NCBI RefSeq assembly: GCF_019710575.1
Contig: NZ_JAHWFK010000036.1
Coordinates: 1 to 64,000, forward strand
Length of the DNA stretch: 64,000 bases
Reading direction: 5' to 3'
DNA from: Paractinoplanes polyasparticus
Lineage (GTDB): Bacteria > Actinomycetota > Actinomycetes > Mycobacteriales > Micromonosporaceae
Shown here: in pieces, positions 33,663 through 42,934 of the stretch
How the letters are laid out: each line of letters starts with the position of its first letter
Position numbering within the stretch: position 1 is the first letter of the stretch
Notes under the pieces: generated by a model
Database searches by the model: none
What the model saw: only the letters and a program-made list of their open reading frames with translations
What the model was told of the DNA's origin: nothing
Position numbers and translations under genes: made by a program

Positions 33663-36600
33663 CTTCGTCCCTCGGGGTCTCGATCGGCGTGTGATGCCCG
33701 GGCGTGAGGCCCGCGCGGTCACGGTAGCCCTGCACGTACGTCAGAAGCTCGGGCCCCGACGGCCGGCGCCCCGGCTGGATGTCGCAGGTGCCGACCTTGC
33801 TTTCCTGGATGAGCACGTTGGGGTCGAGCGTGATGCCGATCAGGTCGTTGGCCGAGTCGCCGGTGACCAGGCCCTCGCTGCCCCAGTGGTACGGCAGCCA
33901 CAGCTGGTGCACCACCCGTCCGTCGATCCGCAGCGGCGCCAGCCGGTCGGTGACCATGACCTTGGCTTCGATCGCCGCGCGCGCCGTGACGATGTGCGCC
34001 CAGCCCAGGTGTTCCAGCCCGCGCTCGGCGGCCAGTTCGGGCGACACCTCGACGAACATCTCGGGCTGCAGCTCGGACAGGTAGGCCAGCTGCCGGCTCA
34101 TGCCGCCGGCGGTGTGGTGCTCGGTCAGGCGGCTGGTGCTGAAGACGAACGGGTAGACCTCCGAGTGCAGTTCGGGCGGGCTCGGGTTGGTCAGGTTGTC
34201 CGAGCGTTCGTACACCTTGCGGGTCGGGTTGGCCTGCTGGCCGTACAGCGGGTTGCGCACCATCGACTCGGCCGGCTCGTAGTGGGTCGGCATCGGGCCG
34301 TCGATGAGGCCGCTGGGCGCGTACAGCCAGCCCTTGCCGTCGCCCTGCATGATGAACGGGTCGTCGCCGGAGATGGCCTCGACGCCGCTCGCGCCCTCGG
34401 GCGGCCGGTACGACGGCGGCTTCGTCTTCTCGAAGTCGGGCACGTCCTCGCCGACCCACTCGCCCTTCGCCTCGTCCCACCAGACGTACTTCTTACGCTC
34501 GGACCACGGCTTGCCGTCGGGGTCGGCCGAGGCCCGGTTGTAGAGCGTGCGACGGTCGGCCGGCCAGGCCCAGCCCCACTCGCGGGCGACGTAGTTCTGC
34601 TCGCGGCCGGGCTTGCGCCGGGCGGCCTGGTTTACCCCGTCCTTGTAGACGCCGGTGTAGATCCAGCAGCCACCCGACGTGGAGCCGTCCGGCTTCATCT
34701 CGGTGAAGCTGCTCAGCAGCTTGCCGGTGGTCAGGTCGTACCCGTTGATCTCTTTGAGGACATCCTCGCCGCTGGGCTCCTGCAACTCGCCGTGCAGCTC
34801 GTAGTCCCAGGTGAGCTTGCGGATGCCCTCGTCGCGGGGGCGGGCCGAACCGGCCAGCCGCTCGCGGATGATGCGGCCCAGGTGATAGAAGAACCACAGC
34901 TCGCTGCGGGCGTCGCCCGGCGGCTCGACGGCCTGCTCGCGCCACTGCAGCATGCGCTGGGTCTGGGTGAAGGTGCCCGACTTCTCGGCGTGCGAGGCGG
35001 CCGGCATGAAGAAGACCTCGGTCTTGCACTCCTCGGGCACGATTTCGCCGGTGCCGATCTCGGGCCCGTTCTTCCAGAACGTGGCGCTCTCGATCATGAA
35101 GAGGTCGCGGACCACCAGCCAGTCCAGGTTGGCCATGCCCAGGCGCTGCGCCTTGCCGTGAGCCGAGCCGACCGCCGGGTTCTGCCCGAGCAGGAAGTAC
35201 CCCTTGATCTTGCCGTCGATCATGTCGAGGACCTGCTGGTACGTGCCGTGATCGCCGGTCAGGCGGGGCATCCAGCCGTACCCGTAATCGTTCTGCTCGG
35301 TCGCCGCGTCGCCCCAGTAGGACTTGAGCAGACTGACCGCGTACGACTTGGCGTTCGCCCAGAAGCCGGACTGCTCCGGGTGCCGGATCGCGTCGATCCA
35401 CTGGTCGAACGACTCGTGCTGCTTGAAGTGCGGCATCGGCAGGTAGCCCGGCAGCAGGTTGAACAGCGTCGGGATGTCGGTCGAGCCCTGGATGCTGGCG
35501 TGCCCGCGCAGCGCCATGACGCCGCCGCCCGGCCGGCCCACGTTGCCCAGCAGCAGCTGGATGATCGCGCCGGCCCGGATGTACTGCACACCGACGCTGT
35601 GCTGGGTCCAGCCCACCGAGTAGACCAGCGCGGTCGTCCTCTCCCGGCCCGAGTTCGCCGTCCAGGCCTCGCAGACCTCGAGGAATTTGTCCTGCGGGAC
35701 GCCGCACAGGCGCTCCACGACCTCGGGGGTGTAGCGGGCGTAGTGCCGCTTGAGCACCTGGTAGACGCAGCGTGGGTGCTGCAGGGTCGGATCCCGCGGC
35801 ACGTCGGCCGGGATCGGCGGACCGTGCGATTCCTGCTCCAGGCCCGAGGCGGTTTCCCGGTCGGCGTGCGACTCGTCCTCCTCCTGGCCCTCCGCCTGCT
35901 GCCCCGCGTACTGCCAGCTGCCCTGGTCGTACGTGTTCAGCTCGGAGTCGTAGCCGGAGAACAGCCCGTCGAGATCCTCGGTGTCCTGGAAGTCCTCGCT
36001 GACGATCATGGACGCGTTGGTGTACGCGACGACGTACTCGCGGAAGTCCTTCTCGTTGCTCAGGATGTAATTGATCACGCCACCCAGGAACGCGATGTCG
36101 GCCCCGGCCCGCACCGGCAGGTAGGTGTGCGCGAGCGCGCTGGTGCGGGTGAAGCGCGGGTCGACGTGAATGACCTTCGCCCCGCGGTTCTTCGCCTCGA
36201 CCACCCACTGGAAGCCCACCGGGTGCGCTTCGGCCATGTTGGAGCCCTGGATGATGATGCAGTCGGCGTTAGCCAAATCCTGGAGGAAGTTGGTGGCCCC
36301 GCCACGGCCGAAGGAGGTCCCCAGACCGGGGACGGTGGCGGAGTGTCAAATACGGGCCTGGTTCTCGATCTGGATGGCGCCGATCGCGGTGAAGAGCTTC
36401 TTGATCAGATAGTTCTCTTCGTTGTCGAGCGTCGCCCCACCGAGGCTCGAGATTCCCAGCGTACGGTTCAGGGGGCGCCCGTCGTCGTCCGAGTCCTGCC
36501 AGGTCGCGTCGCGCGCGGCCAGCACCCGGTCGGCGATCATCTCCATCGCCGTGTCGAGGTCGAGCTCTTCCCAGTCCTTGCCGTACGGACGGCGGTAGAG

Positions 36601-36915
36601 CACCTTCTGCTGCCGGCGGTCGCTGGTGACCAGGCTCAGGCTGGCCGAACCCTTGGGACACAGGCGGCCGCGCGAGATCGGGCTGTCGGGGTCGCCCTCG
36701 ATCTGGACGACCTTCTCGTCCTTGACGAAGATGCGCTGCCCGCAGCCGACCGCGCAGTAGGGACAGACCGACTTGGCGACCCGGTCGGCGGTCTCGGTGC
36801 GGGCGGTCAGCGCCTTCGACTTGGGAGATTGCGCGGCGGCGCCCCGGCCCAGGGGATCGGCGCCGGTGAGCTGCCGGTAGACCGGCCATCCCTCGATCCA
36901 GGTCTTGACTCCCAC
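33649..36915 (-). CDS. fdhA: selenocysteine-containing formate dehydrogenase catalytic subunit (Sec190 at in-frame TGA)
   Basis: 1088 residues if the TGA at 36346-36348 is read as Sec. Molybdopterin enzyme oxidising formate to CO2. N-terminal 4Fe-4S motif CPYC-AVGC with Cys51, 54, 58 and 86 ('GRLCPKG'). Sec190 sits in 'IENQARI-U-HSATVPGL', matching FdnG's 'ARVUHGPTV'. Then come 'GRGGATNFLQDLANADCIIIQGSNMAEAHPVGF' and the molybdopterin domains. The frame is the same on both sides of the TGA and a SECIS hairpin follows. GTG 36915 starts 'MGVKTWIEGWPV'; no twin-arginine signal is seen. An acidic insertion occurs at ~338-370 ('GQEEDESHADRE'). fdhB overlaps the 3' end. Confidence 0.95.
36299..36348 (-). 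promoter_or_regulatory. bacterial SECIS element and Sec UGA codon of fdhA
   Basis: On the minus strand, UGA (36348-36346) is followed after 4 nt by a 7-bp lower stem (CCGCCAC/GTGGCGG). A 6-bp upper stem follows (GTCCCC/GGGGAC) capped by the pentaloop GGTCT. The loop lies 18 nt after the UGA. A GU-containing GGUCU-type apical loop at this distance is what SelB recognises in Escherichia coli fdhF and fdnG mRNAs. Confidence 0.93.
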
Positions 36916-37041
36916 GATCAAGACCCTACGCCAGCCCCCGGATGGCTGCACCCGGAGCGGAAGCGGCCGATCTGGGATGCACAGCACGGTTTACGACGCC
37001 GGATGGCGCCCGAACAGCACTCCGGCGTGATACTGGGGTGG

Positions 37042-37290
37042 ATGGCTACTTCCCGGCGTCCCGTGCCCATGCGGCGGTGCCCCCGTTGCGGGCACCAGAC
37101 GCGCGCCGACCGCATGGTGAAGGGCTTCGGCCGCGACTGCGCCGCCCAGCTGGGCCTGATCGGGCGCTCGGTCGACACCGGCCACGACGGGCCCGACCTG
37201 CTCGACGAGCTGCGCGCCGTCACCGCCTCGTCCGAGGAGGACTCCTGCGACGGCTGGGACCGGCCGGGCGACGGCCCGTACGGATGGTGA
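37042..37290 (+). CDS. small zinc-ribbon-like protein
   Basis: 82 residues from ATG 37042, divergent from fdhA. The N-terminus has a CxxC pair ('RRCPRCGHQTRADRMVKGFGRDCAAQLG') with a third Cys 19 residues on, resembling DUF6011-type short zinc-binding segments of actinobacteria. The remainder is acidic. Function unknown. An in-frame GTG at 37027 would add five residues. The gene shares a 126-bp promoter region with the formate dehydrogenase operon. Confidence 0.6.
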   Translation: MATSRRPVPMRRCPRCGHQTRADRMVKGFGRDCAAQLGLIGRSVDTGHDGPDLLDELRAVTASSEEDSCDGWDRPGDGPYGW

Positions 37291-37356
37291 ACGGCAACGT
37301 CCGGAATGCATTCTGATCAGGCTGTATCCTGATCCTGCTGCTCTTTCCCCATCAGC

Positions 37357-38424
37357 GTGCCCGGCGGCGGCTCGACCCGCTACGACCTCGACCTGATCTT
37401 CGACATCACGGCGGCCCGTGACCTCTTCACCTTCGAGCTCACCTATTACCCGTGCGAAACCACGACCACCACCTTGACGTGCCCGGTGAACACCGGCGGA
37501 ATGTCGAGTTACCTCATGACGACCGCCAAGCCCGGCGCCCCGGTCGGCACGACAGCGACCATTCCGGTCCGGGCCGTCCTCGACGGCAACACGGTCGCGC
37601 GGGCGACCGGCACCGTCACGGTCGCCGAAGAGGTCTCGCTGGCCGCGGTCGAGGCGCAGGACGACATGTCGATCGGCAGCGGCCGCACGTTCGGGCTCGC
37701 CGCAGGCGTCCGCAACACCGGCGACAGCCCCATCTCCGGCGTGGTCCTGCAGCTCCGGACGGTCGCCGGCATCCGCACGGCCGACTACGCCAACTGCACC
37801 AACGTCGTGACCGACCCGAACATCCCGCCCGACTCCGGCGCCATCTGCCTGTTCGACGCCGAGCTGGCCCCCGGACAGGAATACCGCCTGGCCACACCCT
37901 GGCAGGTCACGGCGACCGACCTGGTGTGGGCGCCCAGTCAGTGGCTCGCGTCGTTCCAGTGGTCCACCGCGCAGGACTTCACCGACCAGGGCGGCAAGCT
38001 GCCGACCGGCGGCGACGGCCCCGAGCTGGAACTCGCCGCCGCGGTCACGGCCCGGGCCGTCCCCCAGACCGAGCCGGAGCTGGTCTACAACAACGTCGAC
38101 GAGTGGCAGCTGCACGTCACCGGCCGCAACACCTCCACGCTCACGGTGCGGGGCGACACGGCGAGCGGCCAGGTCGGCAGGAACGTCACCGTCCGCACCA
38201 GCGTGCGCAACAACGGCCCGGCCCTCGGCCCGATCCCGTACCGCGCCCCCATCGTCATCACCGCGACCGGTTCACCCGCCACCGGCAACGGCAGTGGCAA
38301 CGGCGGCGAGGGCGGCGGTGGCGGCCTGCCGATCACCGGCAGCAACACCACCGTTGTCGCTCTGATCGGCCTCGCGCTCCTTGTCGCCGGCGCCGCTGCC
38401 CGCCTGACCACCCGCCGACGGTAG
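37357..38424 (+). pseudogene. LPITG surface protein, truncated copy without signal peptide
   Basis: 355 codons from a GTG. Throughout its length it is a paralogue of the next gene (shared 'PGQEYRLATPWQVTATDLVWAPSQWL', 'NNVDEWQLHVTGRN', 'VTVRTSVRNNGPA'), ending in an anchor signal 'GGGGLPITGSNT', a membrane helix and Arg tail. Compared with that gene it lacks ~60 N-terminal residues including the signal peptide, and ~120 residues before the Gly-rich spacer. An in-frame TGA lies ten codons upstream. Without export it cannot reach the wall, so I treat it as eroded. A GATCAGG/CCTGATC dyad sits just upstream. Confidence 0.7.
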
Positions 38425-38434
38425 AGGCCATCTG

Positions 38435-39967
38435 ATGCGCAAGCTCGCGAATGTCGCCCTGATCGCCCTCCTGGCCGCGCTGATCGCCCCGGCGCCGGCC
38501 CAGGCCGCAGCCACCCCGCGGAAGCTGACGCTGAACCGCACCAGCGTCGCGCCCGGCGACTCGGCCGCCCTCAGGCTGAGCGTCGACACGCCCACCGTGG
38601 GCACGAGCCGCAACAAATACGATCTGGTCTTCGACATCTCGAGGGCTCAAGGTCTGATCACGTTCCGGCCCAACTTCTCGACCGCGTGCACCACCACGGC
38701 CACGACGTTGACCTGCGCACTCAACGACCGGGGCTTCAGCGGAGCCGTGGAGCTGACCGCCGCATCGGACGCCCCGGCCGGCACGATCGTGACGCTGCCG
38801 GGCCGCATCGTTGCCGGCGGCCGGACCGTGGCCACCGCGACCGGCGCCATCACGGTGGCCGAGGCGGTCTCGATCACTCCCTTGCAGCTTCAGGACGACG
38901 TCTCGGTCGCGACCGGCGCGACGGCGAACCTCGCCGCCGGCATCCGCAACACCGGCGACCGTCCCCTCACGGGCGTCGTGCTGCGACTGCAGACGGCTGT
39001 CGGCATGCGCACCCCGGACTTCGGCAACTGCACCCCGATCCAGGGCCGGGGCGCGGTCAGGCCGACCGCCGGCGCCGCCTGTCTGTTCGTGGGCGAGCTG
39101 GCGCCCGGTCAGGAATACCGCTTGGCCACCCCGTGGCCGGTCACCGCGACCGACGCCGTGTGGGCGCCGAGCCAGTGGCTGTCGTCATCGACCTGGTACA
39201 CCGCGCAGGACTGGCTCGACCAGGGCTTCGCACTCCCGGGCAGCGGCGACGGCGACGAGCTGCGGCTCAGCCCGGCGCCGGGCGCCGTGGGAGAAACGCT
39301 TCCCCAGACCGAGGTTGATCCGAACGCCAACCCGGACAACAACGTCGACGAGTGGCAGCTGCAGGTCACCGGCCGCAACCACTCCACCTTCACCGTCAAG
39401 GGCGACACGGTGAGCGGCCGGGTGGGCCGGACGGTCACCGTACGCACCAGCGTGCGCAACAACGGCCCGGCGCGGCTGGAAGGCTGGGGCAACGACCTGG
39501 CCGCTTTCCTGACGGTCACGGTGACGCCGCCCGCCGGCACCACCGTCGTCGGGCACTCGAAGCTGTGCCGGCCGTTCAATGTCGACTACCCGACCCCCGG
39601 CGTGCCGTGGCCGGACGGCGCCGACTTCGACGACGGCAACTACTACTGCTGGACGGGCATGTTCGAGGGTCTCCCCTACTTCCCGGGCGAGACGGTCACC
39701 TTCGACTTCAAGCTGCGTGTCGACAAGCCCGGCGCCCTCCGCGGCAAGATCCGCACGAGACTCGTCCCGGGCGAAGCGCCTCCGGTCGATCAGGAGGAGG
39801 CCATCGTCGTGAACGCGGCCGGGGCCCCGACCACCGGTGGCGACGGCGGCGGAGGTGGCGGCGGGGGCCTGCCGATCACCGGCAGCAACACCGTGGCCGC
39901 CGCCCTGATCGGCCTCCTGCTGCTCGTCGCGGGCGCCGCGACCCGCTTCGCCACCCGCCGCCGCTGA
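38435..39967 (+). CDS. LPITG cell-wall-anchored surface protein
   Basis: 510 residues. Signal peptide 'MRKLANVALIALLAALIAPAPAQA', then two or three immunoglobulin-like beta domains (DUF11-like, 'AAGIRNTGDRPLTGVVLRL', 'VRTSVRNNGPARLEG'), a Gly-rich spacer, the sortase motif LPITG, a hydrophobic helix and 'RFATRRR'. It should be attached to the cell wall by a sortase, which is not in this window. It lies 10 bp after its truncated paralogue and was probably created with it by tandem duplication. The ligand is unknown. Confidence 0.85.
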   Translation: MRKLANVALIALLAALIAPAPAQAAATPRKLTLNRTSVAPGDSAALRLSVDTPTVGTSRNKYDLVFDISRAQGLITFRPNFSTACTTTATTLTCALNDRGFSGAVELTAASDAPAGTIVTLPGRIVAGGRTVATATGAITVAEAVSITPLQLQDDVSVATGATANLAAGIRNTGDRPLTGVVLRLQTAVGMRTPDFGNCTPIQGRGAVRPTAGAACLFVGELAPGQEYRLATPWPVTATDAVWAPSQWLSSSTWYTAQDWLDQGFALPGSGDGDELRLSPAPGAVGETLPQTEVDPNANPDNNVDEWQLQVTGRNHSTFTVKGDTVSGRVGRTVTVRTSVRNNGPARLEGWGNDLAAFLTVTVTPPAGTTVVGHSKLCRPFNVDYPTPGVPWPDGADFDDGNYYCWTGMFEGLPYFPGETVTFDFKLRVDKPGALRGKIRTRLVPGEAPPVDQEEAIVVNAAGAPTTGGDGGGGGGGGLPITGSNTVAAALIGLLLLVAGAATRFATRRR

Positions 39968-40114
39968 CCCTGGGCCGGCCGCCACCCTTCGTAACCGGCT
40001 CGGGCCCGCGTCACGCGGTGCACCGAACCTCGTGCGTCGGGGCGTGACCAATGGAGATCAGAAAGTAGTTGCAGTGGTAGTGACAAATGTCGCTGTGGCG
40101 TCCATCATGGCTCG

Positions 40115-41767
40115 ATGCCTGGCCGTCACCGTCCGCTTCAGCGCACCGGACTGATCGTCACCGCCGCCGCCGTAGCCGTTGCTGTGGTCGCGGGCGGCGC
40201 GTATGCCGGTTATCAAGAGTGGTCCAGCGAGGGCTGCGCCACCACCGTGCAGCTTCAGGTGGCTGCCGCGCCCGAGATCGCGCCCGCCGTACGCGCCGCG
40301 GCCGACGCGTGGAGCCGGCGCGAGGGCACCTGCGCGCAGGTTGCCGTGGCCGCCGCCCAGCCGGCTTCGGTCGCCGCCTCGGTGGGTGGCAAGCACGGCG
40401 TGAACCTGGCCGGCGTCGGCACGGGCGCCCAGTCCGAGGCGGAAGGCATCGACGCCTGGATTCCCGACTCGGGCACCTGGCTGGTGCGGATCTCGTCGGA
40501 GGCGCCCGGCTTCCGGCCGACGGTGCTCGGCTCGGTCGCCACGAGCCCGACCGTACTGGCCGTGCCGGAGGCCTCAGCCGCGGCTCTCGCCCGTACGCCG
40601 AAAATGGCCGACCTCGTCAAGCGGCTCTACGCCGACAAGGCGCTGCGACCCGGCCTGGTCGAACCGTCGCGCGACGCCACCGGGCTGGCCGGGCTGCTCA
40701 CCGTGGCCGGCGCCACGGACTCGGCCGCGCTGCGCGTCGGGGTCATGCGGGCCCTCGCCGCCAACAGCTCCACCACCCGCAAGGACCTGCTGCTCAAGGT
40801 CGGCGACACGGTCGGGCTCGCGCTGCTGTCCGAGGCTGACGTCGTCGCCCACAACGCCAGGACTCCGGGCAACCGGCTGGCCGCGGTCTATCCGAACCCG
40901 GCCACGGCGGTGCTCGATTACCCGTACGCGATCATGCCGGGCGTCGACCCGGAGAAGGCCGCCGCGGCGACGAGGCTGCGCGAGGCGCTCGGCGGCCTCT
41001 CCGCGGATCTCGCCCGGGCCGGGCTGCGCGGCGCCGACGGCTCGGCCGGCACCGGCTTCCCGGCCCCGCAGGGCGCTCCGGCCAAGGTCGTACCGCCGCC
41101 CGCGCCCGGCGCCGCCGCTCTCACCCCACTGCTCGGCAGCTGGACGGCGATCACCCAGCCCGGCCGGATGCTGGCCGTGTTCGACGTCTCCGGCTCGATG
41201 AAGGCCAAGGTGCCGACGGCCGGCGGCCTGACCCGGGCCGAGGTCACCCAGCGCACCGCGCAGCAGGGCCTCGCGCTGCTCGACGGGCGCTGGTCGGTCG
41301 GCAACTGGACGTTCTCGACGAACATGGTGGGCACCCGCCCGTGGAAGGAGAACGTGCCGATCTCGTCGGTCGCGACCCACCTGCCCGAGCTCCGGGCCGC
41401 GATCGGCCGGATCACGCCGAAGGACGGCGGTGACACCGGCCTCTTCGACACGGCACTGGCCGCGTACGCCGCGGTGAAGAAGGACTGGAAGCCCGGGGTC
41501 TCCAATTCGGTCGTCATCTACACCGACGGCAAGAACGACAACCCGAGCGGCCTGAAGATCGAGGAGCTGGTCGCGAGGATGACGAAACTCCGCGACCCCG
41601 GCAAGCCCGTCCGCATGATCATCATCGGCATGGGCACCGCGATCGACCGAGCCGAACTGGAGGCGATCGTCAAGGCCTCCGGCTCCGGCGGCGTCTTCGT
41701 CGCCACCGACCCCGCCAAGATCGGCGAAATTTTCCTGGAGGCGATCGCCAGCCGCCGCGGCGCCTGA
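40115..41767 (+). CDS. secreted/anchored protein with substrate-binding-like and VWA domains
   Basis: 550 residues. An N-terminal hydrophobic helix ('GLIVTAAAVAVAVVAGGAYAG') serves as signal or anchor. Residues ~40-330 resemble a periplasmic-binding (type 2) fold ('TVQLQVAAAPEIAPAVRAAADAW', 'DAWIPDSGTWLVRI'). Residues ~350-545 form a von Willebrand A domain with an intact MIDAS ('AVFDVSGSMKAK', ~356) and 'VVIYTDGKNDNP'. The combination recurs in actinobacteria; function unknown, perhaps adhesion or envelope assembly. Stands alone. Confidence 0.85.
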   Translation: MPGRHRPLQRTGLIVTAAAVAVAVVAGGAYAGYQEWSSEGCATTVQLQVAAAPEIAPAVRAAADAWSRREGTCAQVAVAAAQPASVAASVGGKHGVNLAGVGTGAQSEAEGIDAWIPDSGTWLVRISSEAPGFRPTVLGSVATSPTVLAVPEASAAALARTPKMADLVKRLYADKALRPGLVEPSRDATGLAGLLTVAGATDSAALRVGVMRALAANSSTTRKDLLLKVGDTVGLALLSEADVVAHNARTPGNRLAAVYPNPATAVLDYPYAIMPGVDPEKAAAATRLREALGGLSADLARAGLRGADGSAGTGFPAPQGAPAKVVPPPAPGAAALTPLLGSWTAITQPGRMLAVFDVSGSMKAKVPTAGGLTRAEVTQRTAQQGLALLDGRWSVGNWTFSTNMVGTRPWKENVPISSVATHLPELRAAIGRITPKDGGDTGLFDTALAAYAAVKKDWKPGVSNSVVIYTDGKNDNPSGLKIEELVARMTKLRDPGKPVRMIIIGMGTAIDRAELEAIVKASGSGGVFVATDPAKIGEIFLEAIASRRGA

Positions 41768-41798
41768 GACCGCGCCGCCCGACAGCGGGGAACAGCGG

Positions 41799-42240
41799 CT
41801 ACGAACCGGACGGAGACGCTCGGGTCGTACGGAAACGCTGCCGGTAGGCCCTCGGCGAGACTCCGACGTGGGTCAGGAACAGGCGGCGCAGGGTCTCGGG
41901 GCTGCCCAGGCCGACCCGGCCGGCGGTGGCGGTGACCGAGTGGCCGTCGTGCAGCAGGCGCATCGCCGCGTCGACTAGGACGCTCTCGACGTATCGGGCC
42001 GGGGTGCTGCCCAACTCGCGCCGGAACAGGCGGGACAGGTGGCGGGGACTGATGTGCGCCTTGGCAGCCAGCGCGGTCGTCGAGTGGTCGCCGCCGGGGT
42101 CGGCCGCCACGGCGTCAGTCACCTCGCGCAGGGCCGGGGGTCCGCCTCATCGGCGGCGCCGGACACCGCGACCGGCATCCCGGTCGAGGCGGCGACGTCG
42201 TTGCCGTCCGGGGACCGCACTTCGAGCCGGTAGCCGGCGC
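41799..42240 (-). pseudogene. GlxA-like AraC-family regulator remnant
   Basis: The 3' part is an intact AraC-type DNA-binding domain ('STTALAAKAHISPRHLSRLFRRELGSTPARYV ... VGLGSPETLRRLFLTHVGVSPRAYRQRF'), preceded in frame by 'ALREVTDAVAADPGGDH'. Upstream in another frame comes 'YRLEVRSPDGNDVAASTGMPVAVSGAADEAD', which looks like residues ~25-60 of the DJ-1/PfpI domain of GlxA regulators. About 140 residues between the two parts and the first ~25 are missing. The 5' end runs into the truncated HD gene. Short translation from GTG 42122 could still give a free DNA-binding domain. Confidence 0.75.
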
Positions 42241-42767
42241 CGGTCCTTCATGCCGTCGGCGAACCGTCGCAGGATCTGTTCCTTGAAGTCCGGCCGCGGG
42301 TGTGCGGCTACGACCGCCGCCCGGTCGCGCTCGCTGATCTCGTCCAGGGCCAACCCGAGCACGTCGGTCTCCACCCCCGGCGTCACCAGCGCAACCTCCG
42401 GCTCGAGGTGCTCCACGATCCCGGGCGTGGTGTGCAGGGCGATCGCCAGCCACACGGCTCGCGCCTCTCCCGCCGTCCGGCCGTGGTCGAGCAGGAAGTC
42501 CCGGGCCGGATCAGCCCCGTCGACCTCGAAGCGCTGATCGGTTCGGCGGCGGCGGGGCGTCAGGCCCAGATCCTGGAACATCGCCCCCACGTAGACCAGT
42601 TCCGGGTCGGCTCGGAGCCCCCGCTGCCGGCCCTTGAGGCTGCCGAACAGGAAGACCCGGCGCGAGTGGTCGAACAGCACCTGGTCGGCGCAGTCACGGA
42701 CGAGGTCGGTGGTCTCGCGGCCCAGCCTGGTGTCCGGTATCTCGATCCCCGCGATGTTCTCCGTCAT
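42147..42767 (-). pseudogene. HD-domain protein, C-terminus replaced by out-of-frame GlxA sequence
   Basis: Residues 1 to ~175 are a clear HD-type phosphohydrolase-like protein: 'DHSRRVFLFGSLKG', 'YVGAMFQDLGL' (HD-family metal region), 'RFEVDGADPARDFLLDHG', 'WLAIALHTTPGIVEHLEPEVALV', 'AHPRPDFKEQILRRFADGMK'. After 'GMKD' (near 42245) the reading frame continues over GlxA-derived DNA and yields only Arg-rich residues to 42147. Relatives have ~30-40 more conserved residues. The protein may still fold. ATG 42767. Function unknown; nucleotide or small-molecule hydrolysis is typical of the superfamily. Confidence 0.7.
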
Positions 42768-42866
42768 GCACCCAGCCTGGTCGGTGGAAAGGGCTCACGC
42801 CCCGCTCGTGCGGACGAGGACCCCACAGAACCGGACAGTCTGTGACAGGGGTCTCGTGATCTTGCG

Positions 42867-42897
42867 TTGACTTGAAGTGGGGTTGAAGTTTTAGGTT
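42867..42897 (+). promoter_or_regulatory. candidate fprA promoter with direct repeats
   Basis: TTGACT (42867-42872) with a TAGGTT-like -10 about 19 bp later, and two TTGAAGT direct repeats 11 bp apart between them. It lies ~40 bp upstream of the fprA start. The over-long spacer may indicate an activator site. Confidence 0.4.
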
Positions 42898-42934
42898 TGG
42901 AGGCCAGTCACGAGAGGCCTGAGGAAACACATAC

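Noticed and set aside
33529-37290. Long plus-strand open frame of ~1250 codons
   Set aside because: Antisense to fdhA-fdhB, which have full domain support. The translation is Arg/Val/His-rich without motifs. Only its last 82 codons (from 37042) are accepted as a gene.
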